The position numbers and the translations under genes are program-made. From Pieris napi (lineage: Eukaryota > Arthropoda > Insecta > Lepidoptera > Pieridae), in contig NC_062243.1 in assembly GCF_905475465.1 (NCBI RefSeq), positions 10,750,267 through 10,814,266 on the forward strand: a DNA stretch of 64,000 nucleotides, written 5' to 3'. How positions within the stretch are numbered: position 1 is the stretch's first letter; the number at the start of each line of letters is the position of its first letter. A model generated the notes under the pieces. That model was not told the origin of the DNA. It did no database searches and saw only the letters and a program-made list of their open reading frames with translations. Below are positions 13,301 through 24,572 of the stretch, in pieces.

Positions 13301-16300
13301 TAAACGTACTATAAGGCTTATATAAATATTAAATGGTTTAATTTTCAAACGTAATGTGGTAAACTTAATGGTGTTAAAAGAAGAATGTTTCTGTGTATGT
13401 TTTACTGATTCTTTCCAATAGTCAGCAACCCAAAAAAAATATTTTTTTTGTCTAGGAATTAAGGCCCTCCAGGGCTTTTGTAAATAAAGCCCTGGAGGGC
13501 CTCTTCATGAACTGATTCAGTGGGATTCCTAAATGATACAAATTGTCTGTAAAATACTTTTAATAAACAATTTACATATTAAAAAGGTCGCTTTAAGATT
13601 TGCATATGAATTGCTAAAAATATGAGGGTTTTAATATTATACAAAAGTTGGAAGAAATCTAATAATATTTTAACCTCAATTGTATGAACATACTGTACAG
13701 CGTTATGTATGTTTTTGGGTAAATTAAACATTCTATTTAAATTTATTATTTGCTCCCTAACATACCAGGATATAGTCATTGCCGACGCATTGCGTAGAAC
13801 AATACATAAGGTACATAGCCTTATGTAAATGGGTTAGGTTTTTCGATCACACTAGTAGTAGGTATTTCATTTAAAAAAATACATAATTATGAATGTGATT
13901 AAGCTGTAATTAAACGCTGCTGATTTTCTTGCCTTACTTCAGTTTACACAAAAGTTTTATGAAATTTTAATAAATCATAATAACTTTTCTAATATCTATT
14001 TATAATGTAATTTATATGTCTCACACATTTCTTATAAATGTTTCAACTAGCTGAAGATGAAGATGACCAAGACGATGATGACGTGGAAACTCCAATAGAC
14101 ATGTCCCGAATTGAGGAAATCCCACCGAAGGAGCCTAGTTTCAACGCGGTTCCACTCAAATCGGCTCTTAAGAAGCGACCAGCCCCTAACGCGTCACCCA
14201 ATCCCACGCCCATCACAACACCGCTAGCACCGAGACAGGATCACCATCACGCCACATTTAAGTCAGTATAACTTTAACTAAATTTAAATATTCAGCACAG
14301 TTAAGTAGATTAATTAATAGTTTTTGTATAATAAGAACTTTATGTAGCGGTCAATTTAAACCGCCCGTGATGGATTATTAAATTTGATTGCTATTTTTTG
14401 ATGAAAAATGATTGGTTGTTTAATTGTACGTTTTATTCCATCACTCGGCGCACAGACGGCCGCCGCCGAAAACAAGGATCCGCATATGGTAATAGTCTCC
14501 CGTTATCAGTGTTGTCGAGTCATTATCATACTCACCCACAACACACATAACAAACACACTTCAATACGCACACCACGCACGCGTATGCACACTCGCGTAT
14601 AGACGCGCGCACTCACACATGTAACGGCCTCTTGACGGTTACGCTTTTGCATCGTGCAATGCACACTTTCACATTGTGTCTAAAATATACTAATACTAAT
14701 TAAATTATTAATTACCATTTGAGTTTTGTTAATAATATTAGTTTTAGAAAATCTAATCTTTGTGTTCTCGCATTTCGTTCATGTGGTGTAAATATGTAAA
14801 ATGAATAAACATTTTCATGATCAAAATTTTTAATATAAAATGTTCGGCACGCATCAAAGTTTCTAAAACAAACATTTTATGTATGTATACACTTTGATTA
14901 TTTATTATAAATGATATTATACAGATATAAGATATCGAAATATTTTCTTATTACATCCAATACATAAAAACAACACAAACTTCGACACTGCATGCCACAG
15001 AGCAGTACGCTTTAGGTGTTTGAATTTCAGTAGAAGACATTAGTCTTGTGCATGGACGTCTGAAGCCATAGACAATAAATTTCCTCTTTACTCTTTAATC
15101 TAATCTAACAATCAATATTATTTTATTGATTCTAAGAAATTAAAAAAAAATGGTCTTAATTGCGTTGATAATTAAATTTTACGTAGGGTTTCTTATGTAG
15201 CTGCTACGAGCAGTAAATTTTCTAGGTAGATTTGAAGAAACTAAGATTTTGAATGTAGAAATATCAAAAGCAATATAATTTTTTGCTAGTAATAATATAT
15301 AAAATAAGTAATGAAAAATAAAATATATAAAAAGGGGGGCCGGTCTATTTCTCTATATAATAGGTCGTCACTTGAAATATATCAATTTCAAGTAAGTATT
15401 TCTTTAAGAAAAACAAACGACGTCTCAACGATGCTTTGACGCGCTCTACTTATTTCGCAATAAAAATGCTGTCATTGTGATGTTTATTAAAAAAAGGTAA
15501 AAAGGCAGCAAAACCGAGAAAGTTTCCACAGTTTCTTTTGATTTTTTTTCCTCTCTAACTTGAAACAAATTTGGAATTATTATATTCTTATAAATACACC
15601 TCCCTAAGAAGAGCTATTAAACCCATCTTTACTGGAGACTAGTTATTAAAATCGTTCGTAATTTCTTCTAAATTTATAAATACGCGTCTTAAGTAAGAAT
15701 ATATTGTAATATTTATTATTTATATATTATCGTTATATATTTTTATTGCCCCTTCATAAAAACGAAAAGAAAATTAGTTATAATAAATAATTTCTCCAGT
15801 CTCTTTTATTTGATGTTCTCTATGGCCTAAGTGGCCGCAGGAGATATTATTTTTCAGAAATCAGAAATCTACGCGTACTCTATAGTTTATTACATATTTT
15901 GACATAGAGGGACAATTTTAGTTAGAAGTATAACATGACCCATTTAGGTGTAAATAATAAAAGGTGTTTCATCACATATGTAGTTCTGTAATTAATATTA
16001 GACTAAGACCTTTATCATTAATTAACTAATTTACAAATACTAATAAATATTTTGTTTTATTAGCACAAACAGCCGGCCGATACGTGTAGTCAACACCGTA
16101 GAAAATAAGGAGAACAATCGTCCGGTCCAATGGGAAGGTGAACATCGCGATGATTATTCCAGCGATTCGGAACGCGTCGCTGCGAAACTCGCGAGGAAGG
16201 AAAGCCTTAATATCAAGTTGGCTTTGCGCCCCGATCGACAGGAACTCATTAACAGGTATATATACTACGAAAACATACAATCGTATAAATTCAGAAATTT

Positions 16301-19300
16301 TTTCGTGTATTTGAACTAATAATGGAATAATGAATATGTTCTGTAACGAATTGTATTGGTCCACGTAACATTTTTTTTAATTAATTTATTAGTCACATGA
16401 CGTGTAAAATCTGTGTTGCCAGCTTATGATGTAACAAGCTTAAAGTATTCAAACGTGACAAATATTTATAATCTAAATAAAACCTCTTTAACGAATATAT
16501 ACTTAACATTATCTATCTTGCGAAAACCAAAGACAATATAAGTATTTATCTTAGTTTTGCGTATAATAAAAAGAGTGGTGTAGTATATATTTTTTAATAT
16601 TTTACCAGGTGTTAAGCTCACCTAAGGAGGGTGAGGGTAACACATGATAAAACGATACTCCAGCGTTAAATTCCAAGAGCGACAATAACTGTGTTAGATT
16701 AGTAGCCACAAAAAATGACACACACAATCTTAAAAAATAGACCTTGAATATTATATTCATATGTATTTATGCTACAAAATTATAATGTACTTTTTCACAA
16801 CGTAAGGTTTTCGTGTATTTTGAAATTCTTTGTATCAAATAGTTCAATGTTCTAGGCGACTGAAATCGATTTGCTAATTGCCACTCAACTTTATTTACTT
16901 TGATACGTTAAAATGCTAAATACAAGCCTTTAAATGAAATTCAAAATAAACGAGCTTTAAGTTTTTAATAACGATTAAAGTTCAAGCTTTTAAACCTGCG
17001 ATGTTCATTAAAACTTGTTTGAAATTATTCTGTGATAAAAATAGCACGTTACTGGGTTGACAAGGGCAAAGACGTTTATGTAGACTTGCTTTATGGTCAT
17101 AATATAGTACTATTGAACCAGAACCCAATATCATATGTTTTCACATTGACAATATTTTATAAACAAATTTTGTGACATGAGTAATAATTATAGTGATAAA
17201 AACGGTTGGGTAATATTTTTATTTATATAAAGTGTCTGCACAAAGACATATGTTAACATTACGATCTAACCTAACTTGAGAGTAATAAGTAATTTAAAAC
17301 TAACATAATTTAATAAAAAGGCTATTTAGCATAAGAAAGTGTCCAATAACACTACTTAAAGTCTCTATTAAAGGTCTGTGTACTATTTTTTGTGTCAATT
17401 AAGAATAATCTTTACTTATAATATTTTATATAGTTTCCTAATAGGATGATGGCACAACGGCTTACTTGATCGTGAAACTCTTTAGTACATTATAAGTTAA
17501 AATTTCTGATCGAGCTGTATTTCATTGCTGAACGATAGAGATCGTTTTTCCTTTTATATTGTACTATTGCCGTATTAAAATGAGACAACTAGAATTTATC
17601 CATCCCAAAGTTGATGTTTAGATGTTACTAGCCAATTATCACAAGCAAATATATAAGTAAAATTCAGAGTGAACATTTGAAGTAGCCAACAAGCTCAAAT
17701 ACATTGGCAAGAGTGTGAACATTTATATAGATTTCAATTAGTGGAAAACATAGTAATACATAGTGTTTTAGATGACACGAGAACGTAGTTTTACTCTTAA
17801 CATGGATCGTGGCGAAAATAGATTGTGTGTTAAATGAAAGGCGAATTGGCAAATGTTTCGATTTTCAGCGATCTGTTGATTGGTATTAATTTGTCTTAGT
17901 TTTTACACGAAAACAACAGACAGAGACTATCAAAGTCTCACGCTGATTAGGACTGGTGCTAAATAATATATGCATGCTTATGAATGTCAAAAAACGTTTA
18001 CAGAATTCGCGAAAGAGTAAGACGATGCCATCCATTCGTCGAACGGGCAAGAAACTCAACAAGTTTTACCCTCCCTCAACATTTTTCAAAGGAAAATGTC
18101 ATAAACCACAACGTCATTAAAGTTAATAAATCTTGTACTTTAATGACGTAATAGTATAAATCTCAGATATACATATATGTTAAAGAAGTTTTTGCATATA
18201 CTAATTTTATACTATATACATTAAAATTATACTTCTGTAGTGACACTCTACATTAAGTATCACAATCACGAAATTAGTAATAGTAGATAATTTATAAATT
18301 ACTAATTTCGTGATATGGCACAAATATTCTAACTAGAATTAATTGTTTTTGTTAGCCTTGACCAATACCTAGAGAATGACTGAACAGTTCCCTGGGATAT
18401 TTATTTTTGTTTCCTACTTCCGTACGTTCTTGGCACTGACAATGTTGTCTATTATGCAAGTGATAGTATGCTAAAAACTGGATTTTGACGCGACGGCTGA
18501 TGGGCGACGGTAGTTTCACGTTCAATTACGTCGTTAATTAATTTACAAGTCTAGGTTTCGGGTTTTGGGCCCGGGCCAAAGTTTGTGTTAATCGGACATT
18601 ATTAACATGTTTTCGGCCTCGGTGGGCTTTGGCAATTTTATAGGCCAGTCGCCAGTGTACGTAGGCAAGTGGGACGCGTTCGTTATGCCATCTGCATAGG
18701 GGGGTTACGTCAGATATTTTTTCAAGCTAAAATGATTGTAATGACTCATGGTTGTTGATAGTGATTTGTGGTTGAAAGTGATACTTTAATAATAATATAC
18801 TGACCCGCTGTGGCGATAATAATGACTCTTGGTTAGTGGATGTTGTGACTTAGTGTTGATAAACTCTTGCGCAGAAACATATTGGTGGTGCAGAGTGAGC
18901 ACGAGCGTCAGGAATCGTGGGAAGCGATAGGTGCTCGGCTGATTCGACGACTGTCCATGCGGCCCACTGCTGAAGAACTGGTCGAGAGAAACATCCTTAA
19001 AAGTAAGCTTCTTCTTAATATCAAAGCCATATTTCAAAACACTGGCTACATTTCAATGTAGCTATATATTACCTGTTAACAATTCACTTTCGCTCTGTTT
19101 GCTCCCAGACGAGGCACACCTCGACATTGTAATGACACTAATGTCACTAAATTTCTCCCCTTTGATTCGGTATTAAAAGGTAGGCTTAACCCAACCTTTA
19201 TCTACTGAAAACGCAAATGTTAAAGTGTCTTGCTAAACGGATTTAATTTAAATTACATTAAATTACAATATAATAAACTACTCTTTAATTCCTTTCAGGT

Positions 19301-21631
19301 CAATCGCCAGCCGAAGAGAAGAAACAGAAAGAAGAGAAGAAAAGATATCTTCTACGTAAGCTCAGTTTTCGTCCCACGGTTGATGAGCTTAAGGAGAAGA
19401 AAATTATTCGATTCAGCGACTACATTGAAGTCACTCAAGTATGTATTTTTAGATTTGGTGACATGACATTGACCAGCTGTGGACTTTATACGATATTTAG
19501 TTTGAAGATAGTTATCTTTTTCTGTTTTAAGTTTAAAACATACTTTTTTGATCTATATCTTGTTCCGATCGTAGAATTGATTATTTGTGAATGAAATGAA
19601 ATCTACAAACAATACGATACAAGGATGAAACTACCATAGCGTTATTTTTATAAGAACAATAAAAATTTATATGTTTAATGGTCCACCATAATTTAGTAAT
19701 TATAAAATTTTATTTCATTCAAATTACCTATAGACAGTGCTTGAAACATTAAAACTCTATTCGTAAATAGATATTGAATTAATTATAACAAACTGGGAAA
19801 ATAGAGATGGACGGAAACGCAACACAATTTTTAAAGTATGTACGCTGTTGTACTATTTTTGTAACGTTTGCATTGGTGCGCAGGCGCACGACTACGACCG
19901 TCGCGCGGACAAGCCGTGGACGCGGCTGACTCCCCGCGACAAAGCCGCCATCCGGAGGGAGCTCAACGAGTTTAAGAGTTCGGAGATGGCCGTGCACGAG
20001 GAGAGCAAACATCTCACTAGGTATTTTGGACTTTTCATTATTTTTATTCCATATATATTATACTAGCAAACCGGCCAAGCGTTGCTGTGGCTAAGGTTTT
20101 CGCTATATTACATAGTAGTAAACTATTCAGGGGAAACGGTAGGAGAACACCAGTCATGGGGACCACCATGCTTTATTGGTGGTTATGCCATTCAATTGTA
20201 GTTTTTGTGAAATATTGGTACTTTCAACACAGCGCCATCTGTTAGAATTGTGACTATCAAATAATAAACAAATATTTTGCAATAAAATAATATAGCGGGT
20301 ATAAATTGAGATGTAAGCTTTTCTATCCTATCTTTTAAGTTAGATCAAACTGCACACGGCGTGCAAATTTGATTGATATCGGTTTGGTAGTTTAGGAGTC
20401 CATAGCGGACAAACAACGTGACACGTAATTTATATTTAAGATGTATCTTAAACACAGTAAGGGCATTAAACTCTCTTCGTACGCTTAATACGTTACATTA
20501 GGTACGTACGTACGTACATACATGTAACGTACAACGAACATAGTAAGTATATGACATATGACACGTTTTTGGCTTAATGTGAAATCTTAAATGGGTTTTA
20601 TTGCATCGTTAAATTATAATATTAAAGTAGTTCTCAACAGAGATAATTATATATGTATAAAATTTGAGTATGTGTATGTTGTATACGATTCTTGGTTGTA
20701 CACGGAAAAAATATATTTGGTTGTAAAAAATATAATAAATTTGTTTTTTGTTCCTTCGTTGGCAATAAATTTTGATAATCGAATATTCAATCTTACGTAA
20801 GGCGTATGAGTTATGACTCTATTTGGAACTATCACTAAGAGCTAGTACATAACAAACGAACTAGTAATAGCTAATATACAATTGCCAAATAAGTCAAGTA
20901 TATATAATTCGTTCTTCTTATACATATATACCTTTACGATCATTATTTACTTTCGTTCGAAGACATAAGAAGAACCAAATCACCAAGATCTGCAAAAATA
21001 CCCATAATTGTTTTCTTAATCTGTACTCTGTGGAAATCGCGGGCAAACAAACATTGTGTATTAATCTTAAACTAATTAATTAATTAATTAACATTGTGTA
21101 TAAATTGAGTAAAAATTTCTCCTACGTTTTGTATAGCAAAATTAATTTGCTTTGGCTACAGCTCTGCCAACGTTAATTTTATTTATTTTTATCTACAATA
21201 TATATTTATTATATTAAGGGTCTGTTTCACAATGTACGGATAAGTTCTACATAAGTTCCAAATTAGCTATTTATTACTTATTGGTAGGATAAACACTATT
21301 GTTTCGTTTCACGACTGTCAGATAGCGCTATTCGTCACATAAAGACCATCATAAGTTATGATTCCGATGAAGTGTCAAATAGCACAATTCATTTTCCTAC
21401 TTAATGGTTTAAGTACCAAACCCTTCAACCATTAAAACCAAGGCTACCCATTTATCAAGGGTAAGAATTTAAGTATTTTATTTTGATATGTCTACGTTCG
21501 TACACGTTAAATGTATACGTAAAACATGGACGATCATATATATTCGCACGTATACGTTCCTGTACGTTCAAATATGACTACTATTCGTGCGTTTACACTG
21601 ATTAATTTGTTACAGGTTCCATAGACCATGA
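1362..21631 (+). CDS. Phactr: Phosphatase and actin regulator (Phactr family), nine exons
   Basis: Family proteins bind G-actin through RPEL repeats and protein phosphatase 1 through a conserved C-terminal segment, coupling actin state to PP1 activity. Exons proposed: 1362-1554, 11238-11345, 13073-13261, 14051-14261, 16073-16255, 18875-19002, 19299-19438, 19884-20020, 21616-21631. All have AG/GT borders and the phases run 1-1-1-2-2-1-0-2, giving 434 residues. Residues about 1-64 are proline/arginine rich; exon 3 encodes a segment starting EQLMLSELPEPPIALSDIGP; exon 4 has an acidic run; exons 5-7 carry three RPEL repeats; exon 8 and the five-codon last exon give the C-terminus ending RFHRP. 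The ATG at 1362 is the first in frame in a GC-rich leader; ATG 1389 is an alternative. No N-terminal RPEL repeat is seen in this isoform. The first exon is the least certain part; the C-terminal half is secure. Confidence 0.88.
3100..3325 (+). repeat. tRNA-derived SINE, copy 1
   Basis: Contains a B-box-like GATTCGATC head fragment, the shared body (CTGTGCACCAATGGACTTT, then AACATCGTGAGGAAACCGGC and a GTCGACGG block) and the shared end near CTTGTAGCG. The same body occurs at 6313-6571, 27920-28112, 32690-32885 and 62288-62568. This arrangement is typical of lepidopteran tRNA-derived SINEs. Confidence 0.75.
5515..5813. repeat. Pogo/Tigger-like DNA element fragment
   Basis: The stretch repeats variants of TATAACGC near its left side and ends in a sequence whose reverse complement begins CAGTAATCCGGG, a pogo/Tigger-type terminus. 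The matching left terminus is not seen, so this is a decayed or truncated copy. No transposase ORF is present. Confidence 0.4.
6313..6571 (-). repeat. tRNA-derived SINE, copy 2 (reverse orientation)
   Basis: Reverse-oriented copy of the SINE family: it starts with the end block (GGCGCTACAACCTCTTTAGG), then ATTTTTAAATCTAATAGGCAA, the GTCGAC block, CTCGCGATGTTTTCCTTCAC, and the B-box complement GGGGATCGAACCTACGACC. It is the most complete copy in the left half of the window. Confidence 0.8.
6905..7305. mobile_element. TIR MITE, copy A (no insertion)
   Basis: The left side carries GAAGTGAAACT and the right side the inverted GAAGTTTCACTTC. The interior matches 44607-45665 at many blocks (ACTTTAGATTTCCGAGACTT, ATGTTGGGAATTTAATGAAT, TTGAGATTTCAATAAAT). 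Unlike that copy, this one reads straight through GCATAAAATATAAAATACTA at about 7189-7208, which is the unoccupied site for the Helitron at 44837-45450. Confidence 0.7.
7810..7925. repeat. LINE-type 3' tail repeat
   Basis: The block reading CAAATCAAAATCATTTATTC followed by ATGTACACTTATGAACGTCA and AAATGCTTCTA recurs in diverged form near 3810-3865 and 17970-18060. This is a common lepidopteran interspersed repeat, probably the 3' end of a non-LTR element. No coding sequence remains. Confidence 0.5.
7970..8437 (+). repeat. Interspersed repeat starting CTAGCTGCCCCCGCGAAC, copy 1
   Basis: Begins with CTAGCTGCCCCCGCGAACTT and ends with GACACGAGAATTTTATATAC. The second half (about 8160-8437) is clearly shared with 42650-42945, including GTGGACCACCCTTAA and AGATAGATAGTAGCCGATTC. 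The ends suggest a non-LTR (RTE-type) or SINE tail. Confidence 0.6.
8901..9319. mobile_element. hAT-type MITE with CAGTGTTTCCCAA ends
   Basis: Inverted ends CAGTGTTTCCCAA and TTGGGAAACACTG bound a 419-bp non-coding element. Flanking 8-mers TCATAATC (left) and GTATAATC (right) match at six of eight positions, as expected for an old 8-bp hAT target duplication. Subterminal GGGG-rich segments occur at both ends. No transposase sequence is present. Confidence 0.75.
9670..9800 (+). repeat. LINE-type 3' end with AAATAAATAAAT tail
   Basis: The sequence CAGTGGTTGCCTGAAAGATC, GCGATAACCCGCC, GTTGCCCTCC and the final AAATAAATAAATAA tail resemble the 3' end of a widespread lepidopteran non-LTR retrotransposon. 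A shorter related fragment (GAGATCGTTTGTAGCGATAA) sits at about 24983-25020. Confidence 0.5.
10975..11062. repeat. Fragment of the GAAGTGAAACTTC TIR MITE family
   Basis: Contains a diverged end (GCGCCAAAAGAAGTATAACTTC) preceded by TTTACTCTCATCA, matching in order the right end of the copy at 45600-45660. Only this terminal piece is recognisable. Confidence 0.4.
13463..13504. repeat. Strong GC-rich hairpin in Phactr intron 3
   Basis: AGGCCCTCCAGGGCTT and AAGCCCTGGAGGGCCT are perfect reverse complements separated by about nine bases (TTGTAAATA). It stands out from the surrounding AT-rich intron. The stem is too short for a typical miRNA precursor. It could be a tiny palindromic element or a structured site in the pre-mRNA. 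Confidence 0.6.
14456..14488 (+). other. Possible 33-nt cassette microexon of Phactr
   Basis: A GC-rich 33-nt segment lies between an AG and a GTAATA donor in intron 4. Its length is a multiple of three. If read in the phase left by exon 4 (phase 2) it stays open and would insert an Arg/Pro-rich stretch (RPPPKTRIRI) before the exon-5 sequence RPIRVVNT. There is no other support, so it may be chance. Confidence 0.25.
16073..19438 (+). other. Phactr: Exons 5-7 of Phactr encoding three RPEL repeats
   Basis: Repeat 1 straddles exons 5 and 6 (core LALRPDRQELINRNIL), repeat 2 lies in exon 6 (LSMRPTAEELVERNIL), and repeat 3 lies in exon 7 (LSFRPTVDELKEKKII). Each has the RPxxxEL core that gives the family its name and contacts G-actin. 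A short charged linker rich in Lys/Glu precedes repeat 3. An alternative acceptor for exon 5 at 16064 (nine bases upstream, same phase) would add three residues. Confidence 0.9.
18265..18314. repeat. 17-bp perfect inverted repeat (hairpin)
   Basis: ATCACGAAATTAGTAAT is followed 16 bases later by its exact reverse complement. It lies in the Phactr intron between exons 5 and 6. There is no coding content and no family assignment. Confidence 0.6.
20062..20440 (+). repeat. Interspersed repeat starting CTAGCAAACCGGCCAAGCG
   Basis: Starts just after exon 8 of Phactr with TACTAGCAAACCGGCCAAGC and ends around GACACGTAATTTATATTT. Beginning and end resemble the repeat at 7970-8437 (CTAGC plus CCGCGAAC or CCGGCC start, GACACG plus TTTATAT end), suggesting related RTE/SINE tails. 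Pieces with similar starts occur near 25770 and 59157. Confidence 0.5.
21232..21480. repeat. Possible MITE with GGGTCTGTTTCAC start
   Basis: GGGTCTGTTTCACAATG followed by several GATAAGTT/TTTCAC motifs is reminiscent of a lepidopteran MITE family. The matching inverted end is not clear, so the right boundary is a guess. Confidence 0.25.
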
Positions 21632-24226
21632 CGGCTGTGCTTTACCTGTGCGACGAGAGGTGGCGCGAGTCGCGGTTAACACTTACCTGTGATTCTAATG
21701 TATTTATATTGACTTCCCTCGGGAAGGTTCGCAATAATTATCCCACGACGGTAAAGTGTTGATAATTCTAAATCGTTTGTACGTCGTGTGCGAGTTCTTC
21801 GATCTATAGTCACGGATAGCGAGCCCTAAAGAAGTGTCCACGTGCACGTTCACCTTTACGCTTGCGACGTTTTAATTGCGATCAGTTAACGGCCGGCTCT
21901 TCTGTTATCTGTGCCTATAGTTACAGTACAATTTATTTTAATTTTTTAGTTGGCATATAAGTACCTATACATTCTTCGACCTTCGCGCAAGGTTAGTGAT
22001 ACTGTTTGAGAGATTGAGTTTTTGAAGCTCGCGATGTGGGTGTGGTCCATCGAATGAAATGTGATTTTTCGTTTAGCCATAGTTTAGCTAGTTTTATTGG
22101 TCACAATTTTGTTATTTTGCCTCGGCTTGTTCGCCTTACTGCCGCGATCCGTCGATTGTGGCTGGTTAAATTATTCTGACTCAATTGTATATTTCTATGA
22201 TATTAAAATTGTAGGTCCCTCGAAATTAATATACTTTAATTGCATTATAACTGCAAAATTGTTTTGTGCGATAGACATGATTTCTCTTATGTATCGTTTT
22301 GCTCAATGCTGGATTTGCGGATATTTGATGAACGAGCGGACAATAAGACAAACATACGATTTCTCAAACTTATTATTAGAAATTAAGTAATGTAATAGAA
22401 ATACGTAATATTTCGGCCAAACAGATCACAGATAGTTAACCGGATCTATTTGAACCAATTATTTGCAATGTAATAAGGCTGGGTAAGAGAATCAGCTCGT
22501 TGACTTTTTCTATAGAAGACGTATTTGACAGCCGCTTTATATAGAAAATTTTCTACTAGCATTTTTGGATTGGCGTAAATCGAGTTCATAACAAATAAAA
22601 TAATAACAAATGTTTAAAGAGAAGAGTTCTTTGGTAAGCGGTTATTTTTTTAAAGGGAGCGTATTCAAGTATTACGTCACGCAACTTTTGGAGATTATTG
22701 ACCCCCCCCCCATGTAACGCGCCGTAACGTTTTTCTGTACCCAATAGTGAAACGATTCGTGACCACCCAGTGACTCTTTATACCTAAAAGTTACCATTAT
22801 GCGGTGTAAAATACTGCTAAGTCGAAAATAATATTAGCAATAACGCATAATTCAATCCCCGCCCCGCATCGTAACGTTTTACAATAGGACCCCCTCTCCC
22901 AAAATTCGTTACGTAATACTTGAACGCTCCCAAAGCCGGCATATTTGCTAGGCGAGTTGACGTTTTATTTGGAATACAGAACGGAATTTCTAAAAAAAAT
23001 TGCACGCTTGTGTGCTCTTCGAACTGCATAGTTCAATCTTTAACATTCGATTTAATTTGTAAAATGTCGCTCGTTTATCACTTCGCAGTTTTATCTCCGG
23101 CTTGCATCTAGAAACTTCGGCGGGAACAATCTGTCGTTCTAGCGTAGGTTTAGTCTAGGTAATTCAAACGTTGAACGAACTAAGATAATTGTTTAACTAA
23201 AACGTAGCTAATTAAAATATTAATCATTTTCAGCAATAATTTGTGTTTAGCCCCTTTTTTATTAGTGAAGCTTCCGAAGTATAAACGTGGTTAAATTTTG
23301 AGCACATATTTTTATAAAGTATTAAATACATAAGTAATTAATCAATAAAATTGTTTGTATCGATAAAGCGTTTCGTACGTATGATAAGGTAGTCGACTTT
23401 ACAGTTTATGGTTAAGACGCCATTCCATTTAGGATAATGTGGACGCCAAAATGACGACTTATTTTTCTAAACGTTTTTGTTAATCGCATTAACGTAGGTG
23501 TTTATCGATATTAAGAAAATCTCCAAAGATTTAAGCTTCATAGATCGCAATTGCATGCATCGTTCACATTTCGCATTTGTGTGTTACCATACAATGTGAT
23601 GAATTGTAGTTATTATTCTAAATGTTATTTTAAATCGTGGTGCTGTCAATTACCATTATTTTATCGGTTTTAGTTTTAACACAGAAATCGTAACATCTTG
23701 TACATATGGACAGGTAATCATGTAGAATTCAATTTTATCGATAAACATTGTATTTCTATATGTATCGAGTAAACGATGTACATTATGGAATCTCCTTATT
23801 TCCTCTTATATCGCAAGTTTGAAGTTGAGTACGACAGTAATGTACTGCTTTTATTTTTACATTGTATAAATTATTAATGACATGTTGTAATAATTAGTTA
23901 TGTATAATGATAGCCATAAAATTTGTTTTATATAACAATAAGTTTGTAAATACTACAATTATACATTAAATTTTATACTCGATTGTATTTTATTACGATT
24001 CCAATACTCGTTAAACTGTCAATACATATTTGCCCTTTTTTTACATCTAAAATATAGAATGTAAAATATTTTTATTTAGGTAAGATAAATGTAAAGTTAC
24101 GTCAATAAAAATAATTTCTGAAAATCTATTTTTAATATTATTTAGTTAAATAAAATCACTAGCTAAATTATCGTAATAAACTTTTACAAGATTTATTTAA
24201 TAGAGATTGAGGTTCTATAAAAGTAA
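21632..24226. other. Phactr 3' UTR and intergenic region before the corin-like gene
   Basis: After the Phactr stop (21629-21631) no further coding exon is supported. Possible polyadenylation signals (AATAAA) occur near 23344 and 24106, but the true 3' end cannot be chosen. A PIF-type MITE at 22655-22931 is listed separately. The remaining sequence is AT-rich with nothing assigned. Confidence 0.4.
22655..22931. mobile_element. PIF/Harbinger-type MITE with GGGAGCGT ends, copy 1
   Basis: Ends GGGAGCGTATTCAAGTATTACG and the inverted CGTAATACTTGAACGCTCCC flank about 277 bp. The interior has a C-run (22702-22711) and repeated CGTTACG/CGTAACG motifs. Copy 2 (29806-30074) is in the opposite orientation. 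Flanks are AAA on both sides, compatible with a mutated TAA duplication. Confidence 0.75.
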
Positions 24227-24347
24227 AGGCCGATTTACATTATCTTAGTGTTTAGGATCGTACTTTAGTAAACGCTACGCTAAAGAACTTGCCTTTCAAG
24301 TTGTACTAAAGCACTCTCCTAAACACTAAGATAATGTAAATCGGCCT
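24227..24347. mobile_element. Palindromic 121-bp MITE with TAA duplication
   Basis: AGGCCGATTTACATTATCTT is mirrored by AAGATAATGTAAATCGGCCT at the other end, and the complementary arms continue inward for about 40 bp. TAA flanks both sides (24224-24226, 24348-24350), as for PIF/Harbinger-type insertion. It lies about 225 bp upstream of the corin-like start codon, so it may be in its promoter. Confidence 0.75.
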
Positions 24348-24350
24348 TAA

Positions 24351-24572
24351 TGGAATATAAATGGAGGCTTTGACCCGTTGAGGTTGTGGGGACTTTCGAT
24401 GGCGTACGAGTTATGGCGCTAACTAGAGAGAAAGTTAACTGTAGTGCGTACCCAATACGGCGCGGGAGTTCGCACAAAGCACCGGGCGGAGTCTCACGTC
24501 GGATCTGTTGCGTTATGCGCGACAATGTTTACATTTAGCGGGGTTTTAAAGTGCTTGTGATCTGTGAGTGAA
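24351..24572 (+). promoter_or_regulatory. Presumed promoter and 5' UTR of the corin-like gene
   Basis: This short stretch between a MITE and the first coding exon is GC-richer than its surroundings. A transcription start cannot be identified. Its role is inferred only from position. Confidence 0.3.

Noticed and set aside
18607..18699. 30-codon ORF before Phactr exon 6 (MFSASVGFGNFIGQSPVYVG start)
   Set aside because: Considered as an internal alternative first exon. The only plausible donor (GTAGGC) leaves phase 0, whereas exon 6 needs phase 2.
19779..20012. Minus-strand frame opposite Phactr exon 8
   Set aside because: Shadow of the real plus-strand exon; the plus strand has the conserved family sequence and splice sites.
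20500..20530. GTAC-rich run (TACGTACGTACGTACATAC)
   Set aside because: A short dinucleotide-like microsatellite with no associated feature.
21066..21092. TAAT/TTAA short tandem repeat as a CRISPR or satellite array
   Set aside because: A simple microsatellite of under 30 bases; there are no spaced repeats of CRISPR type anywhere in the window.
22097..22390. 97-codon plus-strand open frame with a hydrophobic start resembling a signal peptide
   Set aside because: It lies in the probable 3' UTR of Phactr, does not begin with ATG in a good context, has low-complexity composition, and matches no known family or splice pattern.
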